Assembly (NCBI GenBank): GCA_023439835.1
Contig: JAEXUW010000012.1
Span: forward strand, 62,001-126,000
Source of the DNA: Bacillota bacterium
Lineage (GTDB): Bacteria; Bacillota; Clostridia; Oscillospirales; Ruminococcaceae
Direction of reading: 5' to 3'
DNA length: 64,000 nt
Below the pieces are notes generated by a model. The model was not told the origin of the DNA. It saw nothing but the letters and a program-made list of their open reading frames with translations, and searched no databases. Numbering within the stretch: position 1 is the first letter of the stretch; every line of letters starts with the position of its first letter. Of this stretch, positions 23,933 to 31,031 are shown piece by piece. The translations under genes and the position numbers were made by a program.

Positions 23933-24304
23933 TTACTTGATTTCGACAGTAGCGCCAGCTTCTTCGAGCTTCTTCTTAAGCTCTTCAGCGTCAGCCTTTG
24001 AAATACCTTCCTTAACAGCCTTAGGAGCGCCTTCAACAAGCTCCTTAGACTCCTTAAGGCCAAGACCTGTAATGTCCTTGATAGCCTTGATTACGTTCAT
24101 CTTAGCATCGCCGAATGAAGCAAGGATAACGTCAAACTCTGTCTTTTCCTCAGCAGCAGCAGCAGCGCCACCAGCAGCAGGAGCAGCAGCAACAGCAGCT
24201 GTTACGCCAAATTCTTCCTGAATAGCCTCAACAAGCTCAGAAAGCTCGAGAACTGTAAGTGTCTTAATGTCTTCAACAAATTTTAAAATCTTCTCAGAAG
24301 CCAT
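23933..24304 (-). CDS. rplL: 50S ribosomal protein L7/L12
   Basis: A 123-residue L7/L12 with N-terminal dimerisation helices, an Ala/Gly hinge (AAVAAAPAAGGAAAAAEEKTEF, about residues 34-55) and the C-terminal factor-binding domain (KIKVIKAIKDITGLGLKESKELVEGAPKAVKEG-like stretch). It recruits translation GTPases to the ribosome. Last gene of the operon, 74 bases behind rplJ, and followed by a terminator. Confidence 0.97.
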   Translation of the reverse strand: MASEKILKFVEDIKTLTVLELSELVEAIQEEFGVTAAVAAAPAAGGAAAAAEEKTEFDVILASFGDAKMNVIKAIKDITGLGLKESKELVEGAPKAVKEGISKADAEELKKKLEEAGATVEIK

Positions 24305-24336
24305 GATAATTAATCTCCTTTATAATTTCATATTAT

Positions 24337-24350
24337 GTTCCATATGGAAC
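24337..24350. repeat. 14-base palindrome between rplJ and rplL
   Basis: GTTCCATATGGAAC is a perfect palindrome in the 74-base rplJ-rplL gap. As RNA it can only form a short hairpin; function unknown. Confidence 0.4.
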
Positions 24351-24378
24351 AATTTCGAGCGGATATGACAGAATAAGA

Positions 24379-24882
24379 CTAAGCTGATTCTTTTGCATCC
24401 GCAACCGCCTGTACAATAGCGGCAAGTTTCTGCATCGGTCCCTTGAGAGAGCCGACAAGCTGTGAAAGCAGAATTTCTCTTGAAGGAATCTTTGAAAGAG
24501 CCATAACGCCATTTGCGTCATAGATTTCTTCGCCGATAAAGCCCGCCTTGAGCTTGAACTTTTCCTTTGAGCCCTCAGCATACTTACCGAGAATTCTAGC
24601 GGCAACAGTCTGGTCGCCGGTTGAAATGGCGATAGCAGTTGTCCCCTCAAGAACGTCAGTCAGCTTTTCGTAGCCGACATTATTCATTGCGAAACGAAGA
24701 AGAGAATTCTTCTCAACAGAATAAATCACGCCAGCCTCACGAAGCTCTTTTCTAAGCTTTGTATCCTGTTCAACAGTGATACCCTTATAGTCGACGATAA
24801 CACCAGCAGCAGCGCCCTTTAAAAGCTCAGTCAGCTGAGTTACCTTTTCCTGCTTTTTTTGCAGTACCTTCTCACTTGGCAA
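24379..24882 (-). CDS. rplJ: 50S ribosomal protein L10
   Basis: A 167-residue L10, which anchors L7/L12 dimers to the ribosome. The start is TTG at 24882 (reads LPSEKVLQKKQEKV, matching family N-termini that begin MPSEKV), with GGAGG 8 bases upstream; the frame is open further upstream but would run into the leader. Autoregulation through the L10 leader immediately upstream is expected. Confidence 0.95.
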   Translation of the reverse strand: MPSEKVLQKKQEKVTQLTELLKGAAAGVIVDYKGITVEQDTKLRKELREAGVIYSVEKNSLLRFAMNNVGYEKLTDVLEGTTAIAISTGDQTVAARILGKYAEGSKEKFKLKAGFIGEEIYDANGVMALSKIPSREILLSQLVGSLKGPMQKLAAIVQAVADAKESA

Positions 24883-24934
24883 TTTTTTCACCTCCGGATA
24901 TGTTTTACATATCGTATTCAAAAAGAAAACCTTT

Positions 24935-25030
24935 CCCCGTCAAAAGACAGAAAAAGGACAAAGTCATAATTATGCTTTGCAATCTTTTCCTCGGCTGGAC
25001 TTACGGCAAAACGCCACCAACTGTCTTTAG
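24935..25030 (-). promoter_or_regulatory. Ribosomal protein L10 leader
   Basis: The transcribed region before rplJ contains AAAGACAGTTGGTGGC (25028-25013) and TCCAGCCGAGG (24999-24989) on the minus strand, two conserved blocks of the L10 leader element, which binds the L10-L12 complex for feedback control. GGGGAAAGG and a T-rich stretch follow towards the gene. Boundaries are approximate. Confidence 0.8.
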
Positions 25031-25048
25031 AATAACGATAGCTTTACT

Positions 25049-25077
25049 ATGATACCACAGCTTTTTGATTTTGTCAA
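25049..25077 (-). promoter_or_regulatory. Promoter for rplJ-rplL
   Basis: Minus strand: TTGACA (25077-25072), 17-base spacer, TATCAT (25054-25049). A near-consensus promoter placed just upstream of the L10 leader and after the rplA terminator. Confidence 0.88.
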
Positions 25078-25096
25078 CAGCTGCGGCAAAATATCT

Positions 25097-25124
25097 TAAA
25101 GGGCGAAGCATGCCCCGCCCTTAA
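25097..25124 (-). terminator. Terminator after rplA
   Basis: AAGGGCG and CGCCCTT form the stem (inner GGGCATGC may extend it); the minus strand continues TAAGATATTTTG. The T-tract is modest, so some readthrough into rplJ is possible. Confidence 0.65.
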
Positions 25125-25135
25125 TGATAACAAAA

Positions 25136-25831
25136 TTAAACGCCGTATTTGCCTGAATTGATTTTGATGCCAGGGCCCATTGTTGATGCAATAACAATAG
25201 ACTTCAGATACTGACCCTTAGCGGCTGAAGGCTTAGCCTTAACGACAGCTTCAACAAGAGTGTTGAAGTTTTCTTCGAGCTTTGCAGCGCCGAATGATGC
25301 CTTGCCGATTGGGCAGTGAATGATGTTTGTCTTGTCAAGACGGTATTCAATCTTACCTGCCTTAGCTTCAGCGACAGCCTTAGCAACGTCAGGAGCAACT
25401 GTTCCCGCCTTAGGGTTTGGCATTAAGCCTCTAGGTCCTAAGATTTTACCAAGACGTCCTACAAGTCCCATCATATCTGGTGAAGCGATTACTACGTCAA
25501 AATCCATCCAGTTTTCTTTAACGATCTTGTCAACAAGATCCTCAGCACCGACAAATTCTGCTCCGGCTTCCTTAGCAGCAGCCATCTTGTCCTCTTTACA
25601 GAAAACGCAGACTCTGACTGATTTACCTGTTCCGTTTGGAAGAATGACAGCACCTCTAACCTGCTGGTCAGCGTGACGTGAGTCAACACCCAGTCTTATA
25701 TGTGCTTCAATTGTTTCGTCGAACTTTGCCTTGGCGTTTTTTGACGCAAGGTCAAGAGCCTCAGAAGGCTCGTATAATTTAGCTTTGTCGATAAGCTTTG
25801 CTGTTTCGACATATTTCTTGCCGTATTTCAT
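25136..25831 (-). CDS. rplA: 50S ribosomal protein L1
   Basis: A 231-residue L1, two-domain, of standard length (KYVETAKLIDKAKLYEP at the start; NPKAGTVAPDVAKAV and TMGPGIKIN in the conserved C-terminal half). L1 forms the ribosomal stalk near the E site and is also the classical translational repressor of its own operon. Two L1-like RNA sites lie upstream, one before rplK and one directly before this gene. GGGAGGATAATAATA precedes the ATG. Confidence 0.97.
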   Translation of the reverse strand: MKYGKKYVETAKLIDKAKLYEPSEALDLASKNAKAKFDETIEAHIRLGVDSRHADQQVRGAVILPNGTGKSVRVCVFCKEDKMAAAKEAGAEFVGAEDLVDKIVKENWMDFDVVIASPDMMGLVGRLGKILGPRGLMPNPKAGTVAPDVAKAVAEAKAGKIEYRLDKTNIIHCPIGKASFGAAKLEENFNTLVEAVVKAKPSAAKGQYLKSIVIASTMGPGIKINSGKYGV

Positions 25832-25883
25832 TATTATTATCCTCCCTCATAAGTGGTGATACTTATTTGTATTTTACAAACAA

Positions 25884-25912
25884 GCTTTTAGCGGAAATTT
25901 CCTCCCACCAGC
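25884..25912 (-). promoter_or_regulatory. Probable L1-binding operator before rplA
   Basis: On the minus strand GCTGGTGGGAGGAAA followed by TTTCCGCTAAAAGC folds with GGAA/TTCC inner pairs and GCT/AGC outer pairs. GGTGGGAGG is the sequence of the L1 site in 23S rRNA (helix 76-77), so this looks like a mimic used for feedback repression. Confidence 0.65.
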
Positions 25913-25999
25913 GGGTAAACTGACGTGTATCAAAGACCTCATCAGCCACCGAACGAACATTTCGCTGCTTTCAAAAGAAAGCCTTTTTATAACAAAGTA

Positions 26000-26425
26000 T
26001 TAGTCTTCGACAACAACGCCCATAGAACGTGCAGTTCCGGCGATCATGCTCATTGCTGTTTCAATTGAAGCGGCATTTAGATCGGGCATTTTTGTTTCGG
26101 CAATCTTTCTAATCTGCTCTTTTGTGATTTTTCCCACCTTGGTTTTCTGGGGAACACCTGAGCCTGATTCGATTCCGACAGCCTTTTTGATTAAAACGGC
26201 AGCCGGCGGTGTCTTTGTGATGAAAGAGAATGAACGGTCTGCATAAACTGTGATTACCACAGGGATGATCATTCCGATTTCATTCTTTGTTCTCTCGTTA
26301 AACTCCTTTGTGAAAGCCATGATGTTTACTCCGTGCTGACCGAGAGCTGGTCCAACAGGGGGAGCAGGTGTTGCCTTTCCGGCTGGAATTTGTAATTTGA
26401 TGTAGCCTGTTACTTTCTGTGCCAT
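26000..26425 (-). CDS. rplK: 50S ribosomal protein L11
   Basis: A 141-residue L11, complete and standard (GYIKLQIPAGKATPAPPVGP at the start, TKTPPAAVLIKKAVGIESGS in the middle). It forms the GTPase-associated centre with 23S rRNA and is needed for RelA activation. It sits between nusG and rplA; the 168-base gap to rplA is unusually long and holds an L1-like operator. Confidence 0.97.
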   Translation of the reverse strand: MAQKVTGYIKLQIPAGKATPAPPVGPALGQHGVNIMAFTKEFNERTKNEIGMIIPVVITVYADRSFSFITKTPPAAVLIKKAVGIESGSGVPQKTKVGKITKEQIRKIAETKMPDLNAASIETAMSMIAGTARSMGVVVED

Positions 26426-26448
26426 TTTTACGCACCTCCATAAATTGT

Positions 26449-26487
26449 GGTAAAAGTCGGGTCATTTAAGAATTTGACCCTCCCACC
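26449..26487 (-). promoter_or_regulatory. Probable L1-binding operator before rplK
   Basis: Minus strand from 26487: GGTGGGAGGGTCA, a 10-base loop, then TGACCCGACTTTTACC. The stem GGGTCA/TGACCC is flanked by GGT/ACC pairs, with GGGA facing GACTTTT as an internal loop. Both strands match the 23S rRNA L1 site (GGUGGGAGGCU and AGCCGACCUUGAAAUACC), so it is a convincing L1 feedback site. Confidence 0.75.
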
Positions 26488-26524
26488 TTGCATGCACAGC
26501 GGATACCCACCGCCGTACAGATGA

Positions 26525-27055
26525 TTAATAGTCTTTTAACTTTGAAACCTGTGTGATATCGAGTGTCGCCGGGGTTTCACGCCCGAACATTGAAACAACG
26601 ACATCAACGGTTTTTGCATCGAGATCGATTTGCTTGACGATACCGACGAAGCCTTCAAGCGTTCCCGCTGAAACAGTAACACTGTCGCCGACCTTGAAGT
26701 CAACCTCAATAGTCGCATTCTTTTCGACGCCGAGGTTTTCAACCTCTTTGTCAGACAGCGGAACGGGCTTTGAAGCGGGGCCGACGAAGCCGGTCACTCC
26801 TCTAATATTCCGCACGACATACCACGACTCGTCTGTCAGAATCATTTTCACAAGAACATAGCTTGGGAAAACCTTTCTTTCAACGTCACGTGATTTGTTG
26901 TCTTTGATTTCGGTGACGAATTCAGTCGGAACACGCACCTCGGGGATTAGCTCATGAAGCTTTCTGTTTTCGACAACCTTTTCAATGTTCTGTGCTACCT
27001 TATTCTCATATCCGGAATAAGTGTGAATAACATACCATTTTGCGGCTTCTGACAT
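26525..27055 (-). CDS. nusG: Transcription termination/antitermination factor NusG
   Basis: A 176-residue NusG: an NGN domain (AAKWYVIHTYSGYENKVAQNI, WYVVRNIRGVTGFVG) that contacts RNA polymerase and a C-terminal KOW domain (GDSVTVSAGTLEGFVGIV) that contacts Rho or ribosomal S10. Length is standard. It follows secE after 30 bases. Confidence 0.97.
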   Translation of the reverse strand: MSEAAKWYVIHTYSGYENKVAQNIEKVVENRKLHELIPEVRVPTEFVTEIKDNKSRDVERKVFPSYVLVKMILTDESWYVVRNIRGVTGFVGPASKPVPLSDKEVENLGVEKNATIEVDFKVGDSVTVSAGTLEGFVGIVKQIDLDAKTVDVVVSMFGRETPATLDITQVSKLKDY

Positions 27056-27085
27056 TTCAAATCCCCCTAATAAATATTTTGCTCA

Positions 27086-27367
27086 TTATCTTTTCAGTAT
27101 CAGTTTAAAAAGCTCACTGAATCCTGAGTCAATGCCAAAAAGCACAAGTCCTGAAATAATCATTGCGGTGAGAACAACGCCTGTATTATTAACAACCTGT
27201 TTCTTTGTCGGCCAAACAACCTTTTTGAACTCAGACCTAAGCTCTCTGAAATACTTAAAAACTTTATTTTGTTTTTTTGGTGCTGGCTTGGCGGCTTTTT
27301 TCGTTTTCTTTACCGCTTTGCTTTCTTCATCAGAAGAAGCGGGAACGTTAACAGAATCTTTACTCAT
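27086..27367 (-). CDS. secE: Preprotein translocase subunit SecE
   Basis: A 93-residue protein with a Lys/Ala-rich cytoplasmic N-terminus, the conserved amphipathic FRELRSEFKKVVWPTKKQV (about residues 43-61) and one membrane helix, the single-span form of SecE. It stabilises SecY. It starts 15 bases after rpmG in the usual rpmG-secE-nusG order. Confidence 0.95.
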   Translation of the reverse strand: MSKDSVNVPASSDEESKAVKKTKKAAKPAPKKQNKVFKYFRELRSEFKKVVWPTKKQVVNNTGVVLTAMIISGLVLFGIDSGFSELFKLILKR

Positions 27368-27382
27368 AATACTGCCGCCCTC

Positions 27383-27532
27383 CTACTTGGTTTCTCTGTG
27401 AAGAGTATGCTTCTTGCAGAACTTACAGTGCTTGGTCATTTCAAGCCTTTCTGGATTGTTCTTTTTGCTTTTCTTTGTGTTGTAGTTACGCTGCTTGCAT
27501 TCTGTGCATGCAAGTGTGATTTTATCTCTCAT
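27383..27532 (-). CDS. rpmG: 50S ribosomal protein L33, zinc-binding form
   Basis: A 49-residue L33 starting MRDKITLACTECKQRNY and ending TLHRETK. Two CxxC pairs (CTEC and CKFC) mark it as the zinc-containing C+ form. AGGAGG lies 7 bases before the ATG. First gene of the rpmG-secE-nusG transcript. Confidence 0.95.
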   Translation of the reverse strand: MRDKITLACTECKQRNYNTKKSKKNNPERLEMTKHCKFCKKHTLHRETK

Positions 27533-27555
27533 TTCGGCACCTCCTGACGAAAATT

Positions 27556-27692
27556 GTATCCCGCCTTATGCTAAGGATACTGTCGAACGCCCGCAAATAA
27601 ATGCAGGTCTTGCCTCCCTCACAGGGTCTGTACGCAAATTTTAATAAAATTAAAAAGAGCGCAAAAAAATAGACCTCAAAAGAGGTACTATT
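27556..27692 (-). promoter_or_regulatory. Structured 5' leader of rpmG-secE-nusG
   Basis: About 150 bases between the promoter and rpmG. Features on the minus strand: ACCTC/GAGGT followed by CTATTTTTTT (27686-27663), CCTGC/GCGGG around ATTTATT, and GTATCC/GGATAC enclosing CCTTA/TAAGG (27580-27556). The first is weak but resembles an attenuator. No known leader family was recognised. Confidence 0.45.
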
Positions 27693-27722
27693 AATATAAC
27701 ATATTTCAAAATAAAAAGTCAA
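27693..27722 (-). promoter_or_regulatory. Promoter for rpmG-secE-nusG
   Basis: Minus strand: TTGACT (27722-27717), 18-base spacer, TATATT (27698-27693) preceded by TGT (extended -10). Confidence 0.8.
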
Positions 27723-27777
27723 GCGTTTTTTAAAAAAAATAATAAATAACGTAATGACACTTCTTATAGAATAAAAA

Positions 27778-28395
27778 CTAATCCTCGCCTTTGATAAAAA
27801 CAGGAATTTTGTCCAGCCTGATAATATAAAAAGATAATGAATAATCTTCAATCCAAGTTCTCGGTTCGTATATAATAAAAGCTATTGACGAGTAAAAATA
27901 GCATATGTGCTCGTCAAATATTGTATAGTCGTTGACACTAAAAGAATAGCTGAAAACTTTTGTTTCATAGGGTTCAAAGGTATACCTCAGTTGTTCTGAT
28001 CCGCTTGTAGCAATACATAATGTGCTCTCAAAATTAGTAGTTGGCGGTTCGGCGAATTCTATACTCAGCGTTTGATTTGTCATATTGGTCAGCTTGAAAT
28101 CAACATTAAGTGCTTCGTCGCGAGCTATTGCTGTCATTTTCTTTCTATCATAGTCGGTCGTGTATGAAAACAATCCCCTTGGAGAATAACACATATTTAT
28201 GATTTCATTCGGGGTAAACCTCTCATATATATCATAATCATATTCAACCTTTGGAATGTCCGGAACTTCTGAGGGCATGCTGACTTCGGTATTTGATGTG
28301 ACGTCTTGGGTGACGTCTGTACTTTGTGCTTCTTCTCCACAGCCCACTGTGAAAACCAACGAGGTTAACAATAACGCTAACAATTGCTTTTTCAT
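27778..28395 (-). CDS. Hypothetical lipoprotein
   Basis: A 205-residue secreted protein with signal MKKQLLALLLTSLVF and lipobox TVGC, then a Thr/Ser-rich linker and a beta-rich domain without recognised motifs (DEALNVDFKLTNMTNQTLSIEF reads like an immunoglobulin-like strand pattern). The ATG at 28395 is chosen because the in-frame ATG at 28404 overlaps the AGGATG ribosome site. No terminator is visible before the rpmG promoter on the same strand. Function unknown. Confidence 0.75.
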   Translation of the reverse strand: MKKQLLALLLTSLVFTVGCGEEAQSTDVTQDVTSNTEVSMPSEVPDIPKVEYDYDIYERFTPNEIINMCYSPRGLFSYTTDYDRKKMTAIARDEALNVDFKLTNMTNQTLSIEFAEPPTTNFESTLCIATSGSEQLRYTFEPYETKVFSYSFSVNDYTIFDEHICYFYSSIAFIIYEPRTWIEDYSLSFYIIRLDKIPVFIKGED

Positions 28396-28570
28396 TCGAA
28401 TCATCCTGTTCTGTCATATTTTGCTATTATTAGCAGTATAACACTATATCCACATTTATACAATAGGCTAACTGAACAAAATTGCAGTATATACAGAGCT
28501 TTTTACAATTTATGAGCTGTGATATGAAATGCTCTGTTGTGATTTTCTCATCACGCACATATTTTATCTG

Positions 28571-28599
28571 TTGCAGTAATAACATTAATATGGTATAAT
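28571..28599 (+). promoter_or_regulatory. Promoter for ddl-murI
   Basis: TTGCAG at 28571-28576, 17-base spacer, TATAAT at 28594-28599 with TGG before it (extended -10), about 62 bases before the GTG start of ddl. Confidence 0.85.
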
Positions 28600-28660
28600 A
28601 TTAAAATTAAACATAAATAAGGTATCAAATTTATTATATTATTAAAGGAGTGACAGCGTC

Positions 28661-29740
28661 GTGTCAAGACTTCGCATTGCTGTGATTTTCGGGGGAATGT
28701 CAAATGAGCATGATATCTCACTGATTTCGGCAACACATGTTATCAAAAACATTCCGGCGGATAAATTTGAGGTTATTTGCATCGGAATCACAAAGAAGGG
28801 GAGATGGCTTTACTTCCCCGGCGATGTCGGCATGATAAAGGACGGAACCTGGGATGAATATCCTGACTGCACTCCCTGTGTTTTAAGCCCTGACCCTATT
28901 CACAAGGGGTTTTTGAAAATTCTATCTGACGGCAAGGTCGCATACATGAAGGTTGACTGCATCTTCCCTGTTTTGCATGGAAAAAACGGCGAGGACGGTA
29001 CAGTTCAGGGGCTTTTCACCTTGGCTTCAATCCCCTTTGTCGGCTGTGGGGTGCTGGCTTCAGCGGCTTGTATGGATAAAGATGTCACTCATATTCTTCT
29101 TGAAAAAGCGGGAATTAAAACTGCCAAATGGGTTTCGATGACTAATTATGAGCTGTCTCAATTAGATGAAAAATGTGAGGAAATGGTTGAAAAGCTGACA
29201 TTCCCGATGTTTGTCAAGCCGGCAAACTGTGGCTCTTCAATCGGAATAACAAAGGTGAAAAGCATTGATGAGCTGAAGGATGCTGTTAAATATGCTTTTA
29301 CTCACGATAAAAAGGTTATTGTCGAAAGCGGAATTGTCGGAAAAGAGGTTGAGTGCGCTGTATTAGGAAACGGCTCGCCTATTGCCTCGCCAATCGGTGA
29401 AATTGAGCCTGTTGACGGCTTCTATGATTTCGAGGGGAAGTATCAGTCAAGCTCATGCGGGCTGTATGTTCCCGCTAGAATATCCGACGGGGATTCTGAT
29501 AAAATCCGTGCAATAGCTTTGAAAGGCTATAAGGCACTCGGCTGTGAGGGGCTTGCTAGAGTTGACTTCTTTCTTTGTGATAACGGCGATGTTTATCTCA
29601 ACGAAATAAACACCCTTCCCGGCTTTACATCAATCAGTATGTATCCAAAGCTGATGGAGGCATACGGGTTTTCGCCGTCTGAGCTTCTCGAAAGGCTCAT
29701 AAGGCTTGCTTTTGAAAGGGCTGATGTTGCTTATGAATAA
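28661..29740 (+). CDS. ddl: D-alanine--D-alanine ligase
   Basis: A 359-residue ATP-grasp ligase that joins two D-alanines for peptidoglycan. It shows the N-terminal GGMSNEHDISLISA, HGKNGEDGTVQG, FVKPANCGSSIGITK in the ATP-grasp domain, and the metal site DVYLNEINTLPGF near the C-terminus. GTG start with AAGGAGTG upstream. It overlaps murI by a few bases, and with alr at 3280 these genes supply the D-amino-acid part of the wall precursor. Confidence 0.95.
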   Translation: MSRLRIAVIFGGMSNEHDISLISATHVIKNIPADKFEVICIGITKKGRWLYFPGDVGMIKDGTWDEYPDCTPCVLSPDPIHKGFLKILSDGKVAYMKVDCIFPVLHGKNGEDGTVQGLFTLASIPFVGCGVLASAACMDKDVTHILLEKAGIKTAKWVSMTNYELSQLDEKCEEMVEKLTFPMFVKPANCGSSIGITKVKSIDELKDAVKYAFTHDKKVIVESGIVGKEVECAVLGNGSPIASPIGEIEPVDGFYDFEGKYQSSSCGLYVPARISDGDSDKIRAIALKGYKALGCEGLARVDFFLCDNGDVYLNEINTLPGFTSISMYPKLMEAYGFSPSELLERLIRLAFERADVAYE

Positions 29741-30545
29741 CGATGCTATCGGTGTTTTTGATTCGGGAATAGGCGGGCTTACCACCGTTGCGGAGCTAAA
29801 CAGGCTTTTGCCGAATGAGAATATTATTTATCTTGGCGATACCGCCAGAATTCCATACGGAACACGAAGCCGTGAAACCATTTATAAATACGCAAAGCAG
29901 GATATTGCGTTTCTTGAACAGCATAATGTCAAGATGATTATTGTTGCGTGCGGCACTATCAGCGCAATCATGATGTCAAATCCTTTGCCGTTTGGCGACA
30001 AGCCATATACAGGAGTGCTTCTTCCTGCGGTTCAGGCAGCATGCACTGCCACTAGAAACGGAAAAGTAGGTGTTATAGGCACCTTTGCAACCATAAAAAG
30101 CGGTAGCTATGGAAAAGCCATTCGCTCAATCAAGCCTGATATTAATGTTATCGGAAAAGCCTGCCCTATGTTTGTTCCGCTTGTCGAGAACGGATATACC
30201 GCAAAGGATTGTGTTCCGTCGAGGTTTTTCGCTATGGAATATCTTGAGGTTATGCGAAAGGAAAAAGTGGACACACTTATAATGGGCTGCACTCATTATC
30301 CGCTTTTGCGTGATATTATCGCCGATATTCTGGGTGATGGGGTTACGCTAATTTCCCCGGGGGAGGAGGCCGCACGCTATGCGTCGGCGGTGCTTTCTGA
30401 AAAGGAGCTTCTTTGTGACAGAGAGGAAAAAGGCGTCAATGAGTTTTATGTATCTGACAGCGTTGAGCTTTTTGAGGAAAACTGTGCTGCGTTTTTAGGC
30501 GGATGTGTTCAGGGTAAAGCCTTTAAATGCGAGCTTGAAGTATAA
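29733..30545 (+). CDS. murI: Glutamate racemase
   Basis: A 270-residue racemase that makes D-glutamate. It shows the opening IGVFDSGIGGLTTV and the two catalytic cysteines: the first in VACGTISA, the second in MGCTHYPLL. In most members the first motif is ACNT; here Asn is Gly. The ATG at 29733 overlaps the ddl stop and matches family N-termini; an in-frame ATG at 29724 lies only 3 bases after AAAGGG. Translational coupling with ddl is likely. Confidence 0.92.
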   Translation: MNNDAIGVFDSGIGGLTTVAELNRLLPNENIIYLGDTARIPYGTRSRETIYKYAKQDIAFLEQHNVKMIIVACGTISAIMMSNPLPFGDKPYTGVLLPAVQAACTATRNGKVGVIGTFATIKSGSYGKAIRSIKPDINVIGKACPMFVPLVENGYTAKDCVPSRFFAMEYLEVMRKEKVDTLIMGCTHYPLLRDIIADILGDGVTLISPGEEAARYASAVLSEKELLCDREEKGVNEFYVSDSVELFEENCAAFLGGCVQGKAFKCELEV

Positions 30546-30590
30546 TTATGATGTTATAAGCCTGTCCGTCGGGCGGAAACGGAGACTAAT

Positions 30591-31013
30591 TTGAAAAACA
30601 AAAAGGAAGTAATGATTACGCTTAAAAGCGTTCAGAACAACGGTGAGCAGAAGCTTGAAACCGAGCTTATCACCGAGGGAAGCTATAAAAAAACTGCCGA
30701 GGGCTATGTTATTGCCTATGCCGAGTCGGAGGCGACAGGCTTTAAGGACTCCACAACGGTATTGACAGCATACGGTGACGCACAGGTTACCATGCAGAGA
30801 AAGGGTGCGGCAACGTCGAACCTTGTTATTGAAAAGGGGAAAAAGCACCATTGTCATTACGGCACGCCGTATGGGGATTTCACTGTGGGAATAACAACAG
30901 GCGAAATTAAGTCATCTCTTGATGAAAACGGTGGCGACCTGTATTTTAAATATGTTATAGACATAAATTCAAGCTTTATATCCGATAATGAAATATTTAT
31001 AAATGTTAAATAG
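30591..31013 (+). CDS. DUF1934 (YwiB-like) beta-barrel protein
   Basis: A 140-residue protein matching DUF1934/YwiB: KKEVMITLKSVQ at the start, ending DLYFKYVIDINSSFISDNEIFINVK. These proteins are calycin-like beta barrels of unknown ligand, commonly encoded immediately before argS, as here (gap 18 bases). TTG start with GGAG six bases upstream. Confidence 0.85.
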   Translation: MKNKKEVMITLKSVQNNGEQKLETELITEGSYKKTAEGYVIAYAESEATGFKDSTTVLTAYGDAQVTMQRKGAATSNLVIEKGKKHHCHYGTPYGDFTVGITTGEIKSSLDENGGDLYFKYVIDINSSFISDNEIFINVK

Positions 31014-31031
31014 CACTCGGGAGGATGTTAA

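Noticed and set aside
27583..27600. tRNA gene in the rpmG leader (GTTCGA on the minus strand)
   Set aside because: There is no acceptor or anticodon stem of the right length; the word is isolated.
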